Assembly (NCBI GenBank): GCA_948144175.1
Contig: CANXME010002048.1
Span: 1 to 64,000, forward strand
Length of the DNA stretch: 64,000 bases
Direction of reading: 5' to 3'
Source of the DNA: Closterium sp. NIES-65
Taxonomy: Eukaryota; Streptophyta; Zygnematophyceae; Desmidiales; Closteriaceae
The notes below the pieces were generated by a model. That model saw only the letters and a program-made list of their open reading frames with translations. It had not been told where the DNA came from and did no database searches. Within the stretch, counting starts at the first letter, position 1. Every line of letters starts with the position of its first letter. Of the stretch, positions 1-15,000 are shown in pieces. Made by a program: the position numbers and the translations under genes.

Positions 1-3000
1 TAGATACCTTTGGGACGAACGAAGATTCCAGCTCTTTTTGCCTTCAAACGGGCCCGCCGCATGAAGAACCGTCCCCATATAAGGGTGTTTGTGGGCCCGG
101 GAAGGTGCGAAATCCGTACCGGTATAAAATGTGAAGCAATGTTACTCGGATCCTGGACCGCCCAGCACGATCGTGTTTGCCACAATCTTAGATACCTTGG
201 GACGAGATTCCAGCTTTTTTGCCTTCAAACGGGCCCGCCGCATGAAGAACCGTCCCCATATAAGGGCGTTTGTGAGCCCGGGAAGCTGCGAAATCCGTAC
301 CGGTATAAAATGTGAAGCAATATTACTCGGATCCTGGACCGCCCAGCACGATCGTGTTTGCCACAATCTTAGATACCTTGGGACGAGATTCCAGCTCTTT
401 TTTGCCTTCAAACGGGCCCGCCGCATGAAGAACCGTCCCCATATAAGGGCGTTTGTGAGCCCGGGAAGCTGCGAAATCCGTACCGGTATAAAATGTGAAG
501 CAATGTTACTCATCCTGGACCGCCCAGCACGATCGTGTTTGCCACAATCTTAGATACCTTGGGACGAGATTCCAGCTCTTTTTGCCTTCAAACGGGCCCG
601 CCGCATGAAGAACCGTCCCCATATAAGGGCGTTTGTGAGCCCGGGAAGCTGCGAAATCCGTACCGGTATAAAATGTGAAGCAATGTTACTCGGATCCTGG
701 ACCGCCCAGCACGATCGTGTTTGCCACAATCTTAGATACCTTGGGACGAGATTCCAGCTCTTTTTGCCTTCAAACGGGCCCGCCGCATGAAGAACCGTCC
801 CCATATAAGGGCGTTTGTGAGCCCGGGAAGCTGCGAAATCCGTACCGGTATAAAATGTGAAGCAATGTTACTCGGATCCTGGACCGCCCAGCACGATCGT
901 GTTTGCCACAATCTTAGATACCTTGGGACGAGATTCCAGCTCTTTTTGCCTTCAAACGGGCCCGCCGCATGAAGAACCGTCCCCATATAAGGGCGTTTGT
1001 GAGCCCGGGAAGCTGCGAAATCCGTACCGGTATAAAATGTGAAGCAATGTTACTCGGATCCTGGACCGCCCAGCACGATCGTGTTTGCCACAATCTTAGA
1101 TACCTTGGGACGAGATTCCAGCTCTTTTTTGCCTTCAAACGGGCCCGCCGCATGAAGAACCGTCCCCATATAAGGGCGTTTGTGAGCCCGGGAAGCTGCG
1201 AAATCCGTACCGGTATAAAATGTGAAGCAATGTTACTCGGATCCTGGACCGCCCAGCACGATCGTGTTTGCCACAATCTTAGATACCTTGGGACGAGATT
1301 CCAGCTCTTTTTGCCTTCAAACGGGCCCGCCGCATGAAGAACCGTCCCCATATAAGGGCGTTTGTGAGCCCGGGAAGCTGCGAAATCCGTACCGGTATAA
1401 AATGTGAAGCAATATTACTCGGATCCTGGACCGCCCAGCACGATCGTGTTTGCCACAATCTTAGATACCTTGGGACGAGATTCCAGCTCTTTTTGCCTTC
1501 AAACGGGCCCGCCGCATGAAGAACCGTCCCCATATAAGGGCGTTTGTGAGCCCGGGAAGCTGCGAAATCCGTACCGGTATAAAATGTGAAGCAATGTTAC
1601 TCGGATCCTGGACCGCCCAGCACGATCGTGTTTGCCACAATCTTAGATACCTTGGGACGAGATTCCAGCTCTTTTTGCCTTCAAACGGGCCCGCCGCATG
1701 AAGAACCGTCCCCATATAAGGGCGTTTGTGAGCCCGGGAAGCTGCGAAATCCGTACCGGTATAAAATGTGAAGCAATAGTTACTCGGATCCTGGACCGCC
1801 CAGCACGATCGTGTTTGCCACAATCTTAGATACCTTGGGACGAGATTCCAGCTTTTTTTGCCTTCAAACGGGCCCGCCGCATGAAGAACCGTCCCCATAT
1901 AAGGGCGTTTGTGAGCCCGGGAAGCTGCGAAATCCGTACCGGTATAAAATGTGAAGCAATGTTACTCGGATCCTGGACCGCCCAGCACGATCGTGTTTGC
2001 CACAATCCTTAGATACCTTGGGACGAGATTCCAGCTCTTTTTGCCTTCAAACGGGCCCGCCGCATGAAGAACCGTCCCCATATAAGGGCGTTTGTGAGCC
2101 CGGGAAGCTGCGAAATCCGTACCGGTATAAAATGTGAAGCAATGTTACTCGGATCCTGGACCGCCCAGCACGATCGTGTTTGCCACAATCTTAGATACCT
2201 TGGGACGAGATTCCAGCTCTTTTTGCCTTCAAACGGGCCCGCCGCATGAAGAACCGTCCCCATATAAGGGCGTTTGTGAGCCCGGGAAGCTGCGAAATCC
2301 GTACCGGTATAAAATGTGAAGCAATGTTACTCGGATCCTGGACCGCCCAGCACGATCGTGTTTGCCACAATCTTAGATACCTTGGGACGAGATTCCAGCT
2401 CTTTTTGCCTTCAAACGGGCCCGCCGCATGAAGAACCGTCCCCATATAAGGGCGTTTGTGAGCCCGGGAAGCTGCGAAATCCGTACCGGTATAAAATGTG
2501 AAGCAATGTTACTCGGATCCTGGACCGCCCAGCACGATCGTGTTTGCCACAATCTTAGATACCTTGGGACGAGATTCCAGCTCTTTTTGCCTTCAAACGG
2601 GCCCGCCGCATGAAGAACCGTCCCCATATAAGGGCGTTTGTGAGCCCGGGAAGCTGCGAAATCCGTACCGGTATAAAATGTGAAGCAATGTTACTCGGAT
2701 CCTGGACCGCCCAGCACGATCGTGTTTGCCACAATCTTAGATACCTTGGGACGAGATTCCAGCTCTTTTTGCCTTCAAACGGGCCCGCCGCATGAAGAAC
2801 CGTCCCCATATAAGGGCGTTTGTGAGCCCGGGAAGCTGCGAAATCCGTACCGGTATAAAATGTGAAGCAATAGTTACTCGGATCCTGGACCGCCCAGCAC
2901 GATCGTGTTTGCCACAATCTTAGATACCTTGGGACGAGATTCCAGCTCTTTTTGCCTTCAAACGGGCCCGCCGCATGAAGAACCGTCCCCATATAAGGGC

Positions 3001-6000
3001 GTTTGTGAGCCCGGGAAGCTGCGAAATCCGTACCGGTATAAAATGTGAAGCAATGTTACTCGGATCCTGGACCGCCCAGCACGATCGTGTTTGCCACAAT
3101 CTTAGATACCTTGGGACGAGATTCCAGCTCTTTTTGCCTTCAAACGGGCCCGCCGCATGAAGAACCGTCCCCATATAAGGGCGTTTGTGAGCCCGGGAAG
3201 CTGCGAAATCCGTACCGGTATAAAATGTGAAGCAATATTACTCGGATCCTGGACCGCCCAGCACGATCGTGTTTGCCACAATCTTAGATACCTTGGGACG
3301 AGATTCCAGCTCTTTTTGCCTTCAAACGGGCCCGCCGCATGAAGAACCGTCCCCATATAAGGGCGTTTGTGAGCCCGGGAAGCTGCGAAATCCGTACCGG
3401 TATAAAATGTGAAGCAATGTTACTCGGATCCTGGACCGCCCAGCACGATCGTGTTTGCCACAATCTTAGATACCTTGGGACGAGATTCCAGCTCTTTTTG
3501 CCTTCAAACGGGCCCGCCGCATGAAGAACCGTCCCCATATAAGGGCGTTTGTGAGCCCGGGAAGCTGCGAAATCCGTACCGGTATAAAATGTGAAGCAAT
3601 AGTTACTCGGATCCTGGACCGCCCAGCACGATCGTGTTTGCCACAATCTTAGATACCTTGGGACGAGATTCCAGCTCTTTTTGCCTTCAAACGGGCCCGC
3701 CGCATGAAGAACCGTCCCCATATAAGGGCGTTTGTGAGCCCGGGAAGCTGCGAAATCCGTACCGGTATAAAATGTGAAGCAATGTTACTCAGGATCCTGG
3801 ACCGCCCAGCACGATCGTGTTTGCCACAATCCTAGATACCTTGGGACGAGATTCCAGCTCTTTTTGCCTTCAAACGGGCCCGCCGCATGAAGAACCGTCC
3901 CCATATAAGGGCGTTTGTGAGCCCGGGAAGCTGCGAAATCCGTACCGGTATAAAATGTGAAGCAATATTACTCGGATCCTGGACCGCCCAGCACGATCGT
4001 GTTTGCCACAATCTTAGATACCTTGGGACGAGATTCCAGCTCTTTTTGCCTTCAAACGGGCCCGCCGCATGAAGAACCGTCCCCATATAAGGGCGTTTGT
4101 GAGCCCGGGAAGCTGCGAAATCCGTACCGGTATAAAATGTGAAGCAATGTTACTCGGATCCTGGACCGCCCAGCACGATCGTGTTTGCCACAATCTTAGA
4201 TACCTTGGGACGAGATTCCAGCTCTTTTTGCCTTCAAACGGGCCCGCCGCATGAAGAACCGTCCCCATATAAGGGCGTTTGTGAGCCCGGGAAGCTGCGA
4301 AATCCGTACCGGTATAAAATGTGAAGCAATGTTACTCGGATCCTGGACCGCCCAGCACGATCGTGTTTGCCACAATCTTAGATACCTTGGGACGAGATTC
4401 CAGCTTTTTTTGCCTTCAAACGGGCCCGCCGCATGAAGAACCGTCCCCATATAAGGGCGTTTGTGAGCCCGGGAAGCTGCGAAATCCGTACCGGTATAAA
4501 ATGTGAAGCAATGTTACTCAGATCCTGGACCGCCCAGCACGATCATGTTTGCCACAATCCTAGATACCTTGGGACGAGATTCCAGCTCTTTTTGCCTTCA
4601 AACGGGCCCGCCGCATGAAGAACCGTCCCCATATAAGGGCGTTTGTGAGCCCGGGAAGCTGCGAAATCCGTACCGGTATAAAATGTGAAGCAATGTTACT
4701 CGGATCCTGGACCGCCCAGCACGATCGTGTTTGCCACAATCTTAGATACCTTGGGACGAGATTCCAGCTCTTTTTGCCTTCAAACGGGCCCGCCGCATGA
4801 AGAACCGTCCCCATATAAGGGCGTTTGTGAGCCCGGGAAGCTGCGAAATCCGTACCGGTATAAAATGTGAAGCAATGTTACTCGGATCCTGGACCGCCCA
4901 GCACGATCGTGTTTGCCACAATCTTAGATACCTTGGGACGAGATTCCAGCTCTTTTTGCCTTCAAACGGGCCCGCCGCATGAAGAACCGTCCCCATATAA
5001 GGGCGTTTGTGAGCCCGGGAAGCTGCGAAATCCGTACCGGTATAAAATGTGAAGCAATGTTACTCGGATCCTGGACCGCCCAGCACGATCGTGTTTGCCA
5101 CAATCTTAGATACCTTGGGACGAGATTCCAGCTCTTTTTGCCTTCAAACGGGCCCGCCGCATGAAGAACCGTCCCCATATAAGGGCGTTTGTGAGCCCGG
5201 GAAGCTGCGAAATCCGTACCGGTATAAAATGTGAAGCAATGTTACTCGGATCCTGGACCGCCCAGCACGATCGTGTTTGCCACAATCTTAGATACCTTGG
5301 GACGAGATTCCAGCTCTTTTTGCCTTCAAACGGGCCCGCCGCATGAAGAACCGTCCCCATATAAGGGCGTTTGTGAGCCCGGGAAGCTGCGAAATCCGTA
5401 CCGGTATAAAATGTGAAGCAATGTTACTCGGATCCTGGACCGCCCAGCACGATCGTGTTTGCCACAATCTTAGATACCTTGGGACGAGATTCCAGCTCTT
5501 TTTGCCTTCAAACGGGCCCGCCGCATGAAGAACCGTCCCCATATAAGGGCGTTTGTGAGCCCGGGAAGGTGCGAAATCCGTACCGGTATAAAATGTGAAG
5601 CAATGTTACTCGGATCCTGGACCGCCCAGCACGATCGTGTTTGCCACAATCTTAGATACCTTGGGACGAGATTCCAGCTTTTTTTGCCTTCAAACGGGCC
5701 CGCCGCATGAAGAACCGTCCCCATATAAGGGCGTTTGTGAGCCCGGGAAGCTGCGAAATCCGTACCGGTATAAAATGTGAAGCAATATTACTCGGATCCT
5801 GGACCGCCCAGCACGATCGTGTTTGCCACAATCTTAGATACCTTGGGACGAGATTCCAGCTCTTTTTGCCTTCAAACGGGCCCGCCGCATGAAGAACCGT
5901 CCCCATATAAGGGCTGTTTGTGAGCCCGGGAAGGTGCGAAATCCGTACCGGTATAAAATGTGAAGCAATGTTACTCGGATCCTGGACCGCCCAGCACGAT

Positions 6001-9000
6001 CGTGTTTGCCACAATCTTAGATACCTTGGGACGAGATTCCAGCTTTTTTGCCTTCAAACGGGCCCGCCGCATGAAGAACCGTCCCCATATAAGGGCGTTT
6101 GTGAGCCCGGGAAGCTGCGAAATCCGTACCGGTATAAAATGTGAAGCAATATTACTCGGATCCTGGACCGCCCAGCACGATCGTGTTTGCCACAATCTTA
6201 GATACCTTGGGACGAGATTCCAGCTTTTTTTGCCTTCAAACGGGCCCGCCGCATGAAGAACCGTCCCCATATAAGGGCGTTTGTGAGCCCGGGAAGCTGC
6301 GAAATCCGTACCGGTATAAAATGTGAAGCAATGTTACTCAGATCCTGGACCGCCCAGCACGATCATGTTTGCCACAATCCTAGATACCTTGGGACGAGAT
6401 TCCAGCTCTTTTTGCCTTCAAACGGGCCCGCTGCATGAAGAACCGTCCCCATATAAGGGCATTTGTGAGCCTCGGAAGCTGCGAAATCCGTACCGGTATA
6501 AAATGTGAAGCAATGTTACTCGGATCCTGGACCGCCCAGCACGATCGTGTTTGCCACAATCTTAGATACCTTGGGACGAGATTCCAGCTCTTTTTGCCTT
6601 CAAACGGGCCCGCCGCATGAAGAACCGTCCCCATATAAGGGCGTTTGTGAGCCCGGGAAGCTGCGAAATCCGTACCGGTATAAAATGTGAAGCAATGTTA
6701 CTCGGATCCTGGACCGCCCAGCACGATCGTGTTTGCCACAATCTTAGATACCTTGGGACGAGATTCCAGCTCTTTTTGCCTTCAAACGGGCCCGCCGCAT
6801 GAAGAACCGTCCCCATATAAGGGCGTTTGTGAGCCCGGGAAGCTGCGAAATCCGTACCGGTATAAAATGTGAAGCAATATTACTCGGATCCTGGACCGCC
6901 CAGCACGATCGTGTTTGCCACAATCTTAGATACCTTGGGACGAGATTCCAGCTCTTTTTTGCCTTCAAACGGGCCCGCCGCATGAAGAACCGTCCCCATA
7001 TAAGGGCGTTTGTGAGCCCGGGAAGCTGCGAAATCCGTACCGGTATAAAATGTGAAGCAATGTTACTCGGATCCTGGACCGCCCAGCACGATCGTGTTTG
7101 CCACAATCTTAGATACCTTGGGACGAGATTCCAGCTTTTTTTGCCTTCAAACGGGCCCGCCGCATGAAGAACCGTCCCCATATAAGGGCGTTTGTGAGCC
7201 CGGGAAGCTGCGAAATCCGTACCGGTATAAAATGTGAAGCAATATTACTCGGATCCTGGACCGCCCAGCACGATCGTGTTTGCCACAATCTTAGATACCT
7301 TGGGACGAGATTCCAGCTCTTTTTGCCTTCAAACGGGCCCGCCGCATGAAGAACCGTCCCCATATAAGGGCGTTTGTGAGCCCGGGAAGCTGCGAAATCC
7401 GTACCGGTATAAAATGTGAAGCAATGTTACTCGGATCCTGGACCGCCCAGCACGATCGTGTTTGCCACAATCTTAGATACCTTGGGACGAGATTCCAGCT
7501 CTTTTTTGCCTTCAAACGGGCCCGCCGCATGAAGAACCGTCCCCATATAAGGGCGTTTGTGAGCCCGGGAAGCTGCGAAATCCGTACCGGTATAAAATGT
7601 GAAGCAATATTACTCGGATCCTGGACCGCCCAGCACGATCGTGTTTGCCACAATCTTAGATACCTTGGGACGAGATTCCAGCTCTTTTTGCCTTCAAACG
7701 GGCCCGCCGCATGAAGAACCGTCCCCATATAAGGGCGTTTGTGAGCCCGGGAAGCTGCGAAATCCGTACCGGTATAAAATGTGAAGCAATGTTACTCAGA
7801 TCCTGGACCGCCCAGCACGATCATGTTTGCCACAATCCTAGATACCTTGGGACGAGATTCCAGCTCTTTTTGCCTTCAAACGGGCCCGCCGCATGAAGAA
7901 CCGTCCCCATATAAGGGCGTTTGTGAGCCCGGGAAGCTGCGAAATCCGTACCGGTATAAAATGTGAAGCAATATTACTCGGATCCTGGACCGCCCAGCAC
8001 GATCGTGTTTGCCACAATCTTAGATACCTTGGGACGAGATTCCAGCTCTTTTTGCCTTCAAACGGGCCCGCCGCATGAAGAACCGTCCCCATATAAGGGC
8101 GTTTGTGAGCCCGGGAAGCTGCGAAATCCGTACCGGTATAAAATGTGAAGCAATGTTACTCGGATCCTGGACCGCCCAGCACGATCGTGTTTGCCACAAT
8201 CTTAGATACCTTGGGACGAGATTCCAGCTCTTTTTTGCCTTCAAACGGGCCCGCCGCATGAAGAACCGTCCCCATATAAGGGCGTTTGTGAGCCCGGGAA
8301 GCTGCGAAATCCGTACCGGTATAAAATGTGAAGCAATATTACTCGGATCCTGGACCGCCCAGCACGATCGTGTTTGCCACAATCTTAGATACCTTGGGAC
8401 GAGATTCCAGCTTTTTTTGCCTTCAAACGGGCCCGCCGCATGAAGAACCGTCCCCATATAAGGGCGTTTGTGAGCCCGGGAAGCTGCGAAATCCGTACCG
8501 GTATAAAATGTGAAGCAATGTTACTCAGATCCTGGACCGCCCAGCACGATCATGTTTGCCACAATCCTAGATACCTTGGGACGAGATTCCAGCTCTTTTT
8601 GCCTTCAAACGGGCCCGCCGCATGAAGAACCGTCCCCATATAAGGGCGTTTGTGAGCCCGGGAAGCTGCGAAATCCGTACCGGTATAAAATGTGAAGCAA
8701 TAGTTACTCGGATCCTGGACCGCCCAGCACGATCGTGTTTGCCACAATCTTAGATACCTTGGGACGAGATTCCAGCTCTTTTTGCCTTCAAACGGGCCCG
8801 CCGCATGAAGAACCGTCCCCATATAAGGGCGTTTGTGAGCCCGGGAAGCTGCGAAATCCGTACCGGTATAAAATGTGAAGCAATGTTACTCGGATCCTGG
8901 ACCGCCCAGCACGATCGTGTTTGCCACAATCTTAGATACCTTGGGACGAGATTCCAGCTTTTTTTGCCTTCAAACGGGCCCGCCGCATGAAGAACCGTCC

Positions 9001-12000
9001 CCATATAAGGGCGTTTGTGAGCCCGGGAAGCTGCGAAATCCGTACCGGTATAAAATGTGAAGCAATAGTTACTCGGATCCTGGACCGCCCAGCACGATCG
9101 TGTTTGCCACAATCTTAGATACCTTGGGACGAGATTCCAGCTTTTTTTGCCTTCAAACGGGCCCGCCGCATGAAGAACCGTCCCCATATAAGGGCGTTTG
9201 TGAGCCCGGGAAGCTGCGAAATCCGTACCGGTATAAAATGTGAAGCAATGTTACTCAGATCCTGGACCGCCCAGCACGATCATGTTTGCCACAATCCTAG
9301 ATACCTTGGGACGAGATTCCAGCTCTTTTTGCCTTCAAACGGGCCCGCCTGCATGAAGAACCGTCCCCATATAAGGGCAGTTTGTGAGCCTCGGGAAGCT
9401 GCGAAATCCGTACCGGTATAAAATGTGAAGCAATATTACTCGGATCCTGGACCGCCCAGCACGATCGTGTTTGCCACAATCTTAGATACCTTGGGACGAG
9501 ATTCCAGCTCTTTTTGCCTTCAAACGGGCCCGCCGCATGAAGAACCGTCCCCATATAAGGGCGTTTGTGAGCCCGGGAAGCTGCGAAATCCGTACCGGTA
9601 TAAAATGTGAAGCAATGTTACTCGGATCCTGGACCGCCCAGCACGATCGTGTTTGCCACAATCTTAGATACCTTGGGACGAGATTCCAGCTCTTTTTGCC
9701 TTCAAACGGGCCCGCCGCATGAAGAACCGTCCCCATATAAGGGCGTTTGTGAGCCCGGGAAGCTGCGAAATCCGTACCGGTATAAAATGTGAAGCAATGT
9801 TACTCGGATCCTGGACCGCCCAGCACGATCGTGTTTGCCACAATCTTAGATACCTTGGGACGAGATTCCAGCTCTTTTTGCCTTCAAACGGGCCCGCCGC
9901 ATGAAGAACCGTCCCCATATAAGGGCGTTTGTGAGCCCGGGAAGCTGCGAAATCCGTACCGGTATAAAATGTGAAGCAATATTACTCGGATCCTGGACCG
10001 CCCAGCACGATCGTGTTTGCCACAATCTTAGATACCTTGGGACGAGATTCCAGCTTTTTTTGCCTTCAAACGGGCCCGCCGCATGAAGAACCGTCCCCAT
10101 ATAAGGGCGTTTGTGAGCCCGGGAAGCTGCGAAATCCGTACCGGTATAAAATGTGAAGCAATGTTACTCAGGATCCTGGACCGCCCAGCACGATCATGTT
10201 TGCCACAATCCTAGATACCTTGGGACGAGATTCCAGCTCTTTTTGCCTTCAAACGGGCCCGCCTGCATGAAGAACCGTCCCCATATAAGGGCATTGTGAG
10301 CCTCGGAAGCTGCGAAATCCGTACCGGTATAAAATGTGAAGCAATAGTTACTCGGATCCTGGACCGCCCAGCACGATCGTGTTTGCCACAATCTTAGATA
10401 CCTTGGGACGAGATTCCAGCTCTTTTTGCCTTCAAACGGGCCCGCCGCATGAAGAACCGTCCCCATATAAGGGCGTTTGTGAGCCCGGGAAGCTGCGAAA
10501 TCCGTACCGGTATAAAATGTGAAGCAATGTTACTCGGATCCTGGACCGCCCAGCACGATCGTGTTTGCCACAATCTTAGATACCTTGGGACGAGATTCCA
10601 GCTCTTTTTGCCTTCAAACGGGCCCGCCGCATGAAGAACCGTCCCCATATAAGGGCGTTTGTGAGCCCGGGAAGCTGCGAAATCCGTACCGGTATAAAAT
10701 GTGAAGCAATGTTACTCGGATCCTGGACCGCCCAGCACGATCGTGTTTGCCACAATCTTAGATACCTTGGGACGAGATTCCAGCTCTTTTTGCCTTCAAA
10801 CGGGCCCGCCGCATGAAGAACCGTCCCCATATAAGGGCGTTTGTGAGCCCGGGAAGCTGCGAAATCCGTACCGGTATAAAATGTGAAGCAATGTTACTCG
10901 GATCCTGGACCGCCCAGCACGATCGTGTTTGCCACAATCTTAGATACCTTGGGACGAGATTCCAGCTCTTTTTTGCCTTCAAACGGGCCCGCCGCATGAA
11001 GAACCGTCCCCATATAAGGGCGTTTGTGAGCCCGGGAAGCTGCGAAATCCGTACCGGTATAAAATGTGAAGCAATATTACTCGGATCCTGGACCGCCCAG
11101 CACGATCGTGTTTGCCACAATCTTAGATACCTTGGGACGAGATTCCAGCTCTTTTTGCCTTCAAACGGGCCCGCCGCATGAAGAACCGTCCCCATATAAG
11201 GGTGTTTGTGGGCCCGGGAAGGTGCGAAATCCGTACCGGTATAAAATGTGAAGCAATGTTACTCGGATCCTGGACCGCCCAGCACGATCGTGTTTGCCAC
11301 AACCTTAGATACCTTGGGACGAGATTCCAGCTTTTTTTGCCTTCAAACGGGCCCGCCGCATGAAGAACCGTCCCCATATAAGGGCGTTTGTGAGCCCGGG
11401 AAGCTGCGAAATCCGTACCGGTATAAAATGTGAAGCAATATTACTCGGATCCTGGACCGCCCAGCACGATCGTGTTTGCCACAATCTTAGATACCTTGGG
11501 ACGAGATTCCAGCTCTTTTTGCCTTCAAACGGGCCCGCCGCATGAAGAACCGTCCCCATATAAGGGTGTTTGTGGGCCCGGGAAGGTGCGAAATCCGTAC
11601 CGGTATAAAATGTGAAGCAATGTTACTCGGATCCTGGACCGCCCAGCACGATCGTGTTTGCCACAATCTTAGATACCTTGGGACGAGATTCCAGCTTTTT
11701 TTGCCTTCAAACGGGCCCGCCGCATGAAGAACCGTCCCCATATAAGGGCGTTTGTGAGCCCGGGAAGCTGCGAAATCCGTACCGGTATAAAATGTGAAGC
11801 AATATTACTCGGATCCTGGACCGCCCAGCACGATCGTGTTTGCCACAATCTTAGATACCTTGGGACGAGATTCCAGCTCTTTTTTGCCTTCAAACGGGCC
11901 CGCCGCATGAAGAACCGTCCCCATATAAGGGCGTTTGTGAGCCCGGGAAGCTGCGAAATCCGTACCGGTATAAAATGTGAAGCAATGTTACTCAGATCCT

Positions 12001-15000
12001 GGACCGCCCAGCACGATCATGTTTGCCACAATCCTAGATACCTTGGGACGAGATTCCAGCTCTTTTTGCCTTCAAACGGGCCCGCCGCATGAAGAACCGT
12101 CCCCATATAAGGGCGTTTGTGAGCCTCGGGAAGCTGCGAAATCCGTACCGGTATAAAATGTGAAGCAATATTACTCGGATCCTGGACCGCCCAGCACGAT
12201 CGTGTTTGCCACAATCTTAGATACCTTGGGACGAGATTCCAGCTCTTTTTGCCTTCAAACGGGCCCGCCGCATGAAGAACCGTCCCCATATAAGGGCGTT
12301 TGTGAGCCCGGGAAGCTGCGAAATCCGTACCGGTATAAAATGTGAAGCAATGTTACTCGGATCCTGGACCGCCCAGCACGATCGTGTTTGCCACAATCTT
12401 AGATACCTTGGGACGAGATTCCAGCTCTTTTTGCCTTCAAACGGGCCCGCCGCATGAAGAACCGTCCCCATATAAGGGCGTTTGTGAGCCCGGGAAGCTG
12501 CGAAATCCGTACCGGTATAAAATGTGAAGCAATATTACTCGGATCCTGGACCGCCCAGCACGATCGTGTTTGCCACAATCTTAGATACCTTGGGACGAGA
12601 TTCCAGCTTTTTTTGCCTTCAAACGGGCCCGCCGCATGAAGAACCGTCCCCATATAAGGGCGTTTGTGAGCCCGGGAAGCTGCGAAATCCGTACCGGTAT
12701 AAAATGTGAAGCAATGTTACTCAGATCCTGGACCGCCCAGCACGATCATGTTTGCCACAATCCTAGATACCTTGGGACGAGATTCCAGCTCTTTTTGCCT
12801 TCAAACGGGCCCGCCTGCATGAAGAACCGTCCCCATATAAGGGCAGTTTGTGAGCCTCGGGAAGTTGCGAAATCCGTACCGGTATAAAATGTGAAGCAAT
12901 ATTACTCGGATCCTGGACCGCCCAGCACGATCGTGTTTGCCACAATCTTAGATACCTTGGGACGAGATTCCAGCTCTTTTTGCCTTCAAACGGGCCCGCC
13001 GCATGAAGAACCGTCCCCATATAAGGGCGTTTGTGAGCCCGGGAAGCTGCGAAATCCGTACCGGTATAAAATGTGAAGCAATGTTACTCGGATCCTGGAC
13101 CGCCCAGCACGATCGTGTTTGCCACAATCTTAGATACCTTGGGACGAGATTCCAGCTCTTTTTGCCTTCAAACGGGCCCGCCGCATGAAGAACCGTCCCC
13201 ATATAAGGGCGTTTGTGAGCCCGGGAAGCTGCGAAATCCGTACCGGTATAAAATGTGAAGCAATATTACTCGGATCCTGGACCGCCCAGCACGATCGTGT
13301 TTGCCACAATCTTAGATACCTTGGGACGAGATTCCAGCTCTTTTTGCCTTCAAACGGGCCCGCCGCATGAAGAACCGTCCCCATATAAGGGTGTTTGTGA
13401 GCCCGGGAAGCTGCGAAATCCGTACCGGTATAAAATGTGAAGCAATGTTACTCGGATCCTGGACCGCCCAGCACGATCGTGTTTGCCACAATCCTTAGAT
13501 ACCTTGGGACGAGATTCCAGCTTTTTTTGCCTTCAAACGGGCCCGCCGCATGAAGAACCGTCCCCATATAAGGGCGTTTGTGAGCCCGGGAAGCTGCGAA
13601 ATCCGTACCGGTATAAAATGTGAAGCAATATTACTCGGATCCTGGACCGCCCAGCACGATCGTGTTTGCCACAATCTTAGATACCTTGGGACGAGATTCC
13701 AGCTCTTTTTGCCTTCAAACGGGCCCGCCGCATGAAGAACCGTCCCCATATAAGGGTGTTTGTGAGCCCGGGAAGGTGCGAAATCCGTACCGGTATAAAA
13801 TGTGAAGCAATGTTACTCGGATCCTGGACCGCCCAGCACGATCGTGTTTGCCACAATCTTAGATACCTTGGGACGAGATTCCAGCTCTTTTTGCCTTCAA
13901 ACGGGCCCGCCGCATGAAGAACCGTCCCCATATAAGGGCGTTTGTGAGCCCGGGAAGCTGCGAAATCCGTACCGGTATAAAATGTGAAGCAATATTACTC
14001 GGATCCTGGACCGCCCAGCACGATCGTGTTTGCCACAATCTTAGATACCTTGGGACGAGATTCCAGCTTTTTTTGCCTTCAAACGGGCCCGCCGCATGAA
14101 GAACCGTCCCCATATAAGGGCGTTTGTGAGCCCGGGAAGCTGCGAAATCCGTACCGGTATAAAATGTGAAGCAATGTTACTCAGATCCTGGACCGCCCAG
14201 CACGATCATGTTTGCCACAATCCTAGATACCTTGGGACGAGATTCCAGCTCTTTTTGCCTTCAAACGGGCCCGCCGCATGAAGAACCGTCCCCATATAAG
14301 GGCATTTGTGAGCCCGGGAAGTTGCGAAATCCGTACCGGTATAAAATGTGAAGCAATATTACTCGGATCCTGGACCGCCCAGCACGATCGTGTTTGCCAC
14401 AATCTTAGATACCTTGGGACGAGATTCCAGCTCTTTTTGCCTTCAAACGGGCCCGCCGCATGAAGAACCGTCCCCATATAAGGGCGTTTGTGAGCCCGGG
14501 AAGCTGCGAAATCCGTACCGGTATAAAATGTGAAGCAATGTTACTCGGATCCTGGACCGCCCAGCACGATCGTGTTTGCCACAATCTTAGATACCTTGGG
14601 ACGAGATTCCAGCTCTTTTTGCCTTCAAACGGGCCCGCCGCATGAAGAACCGTCCCCATATAAGGGCGTTTGTGAGCCCGGGAAGCTGCGAAATCCGTAC
14701 CGGTATAAAATGTGAAGCAATATTACTCGGATCCTGGACCGCCCAGCACGATCGTGTTTGCCACAATCTTAGATACCTTGGGACGAGATTCCAGCTTTTT
14801 TTGCCTTCAAACGGGCCCGCCGCATGAAGAACCGTCCCCATATAAGGGCGTTTGTGAGCCCGGGAAGCTGCGAAATCCGTACCGGTATAAAATGTGAAGC
14901 AATGTTACTCAGATCCTGGACCGCCCAGCACGATCATGTTTGCCACAATCCTAGATACCTTGGGACGAGATTCCAGCTCTTTTTGCCTTCAAACGGGCCC

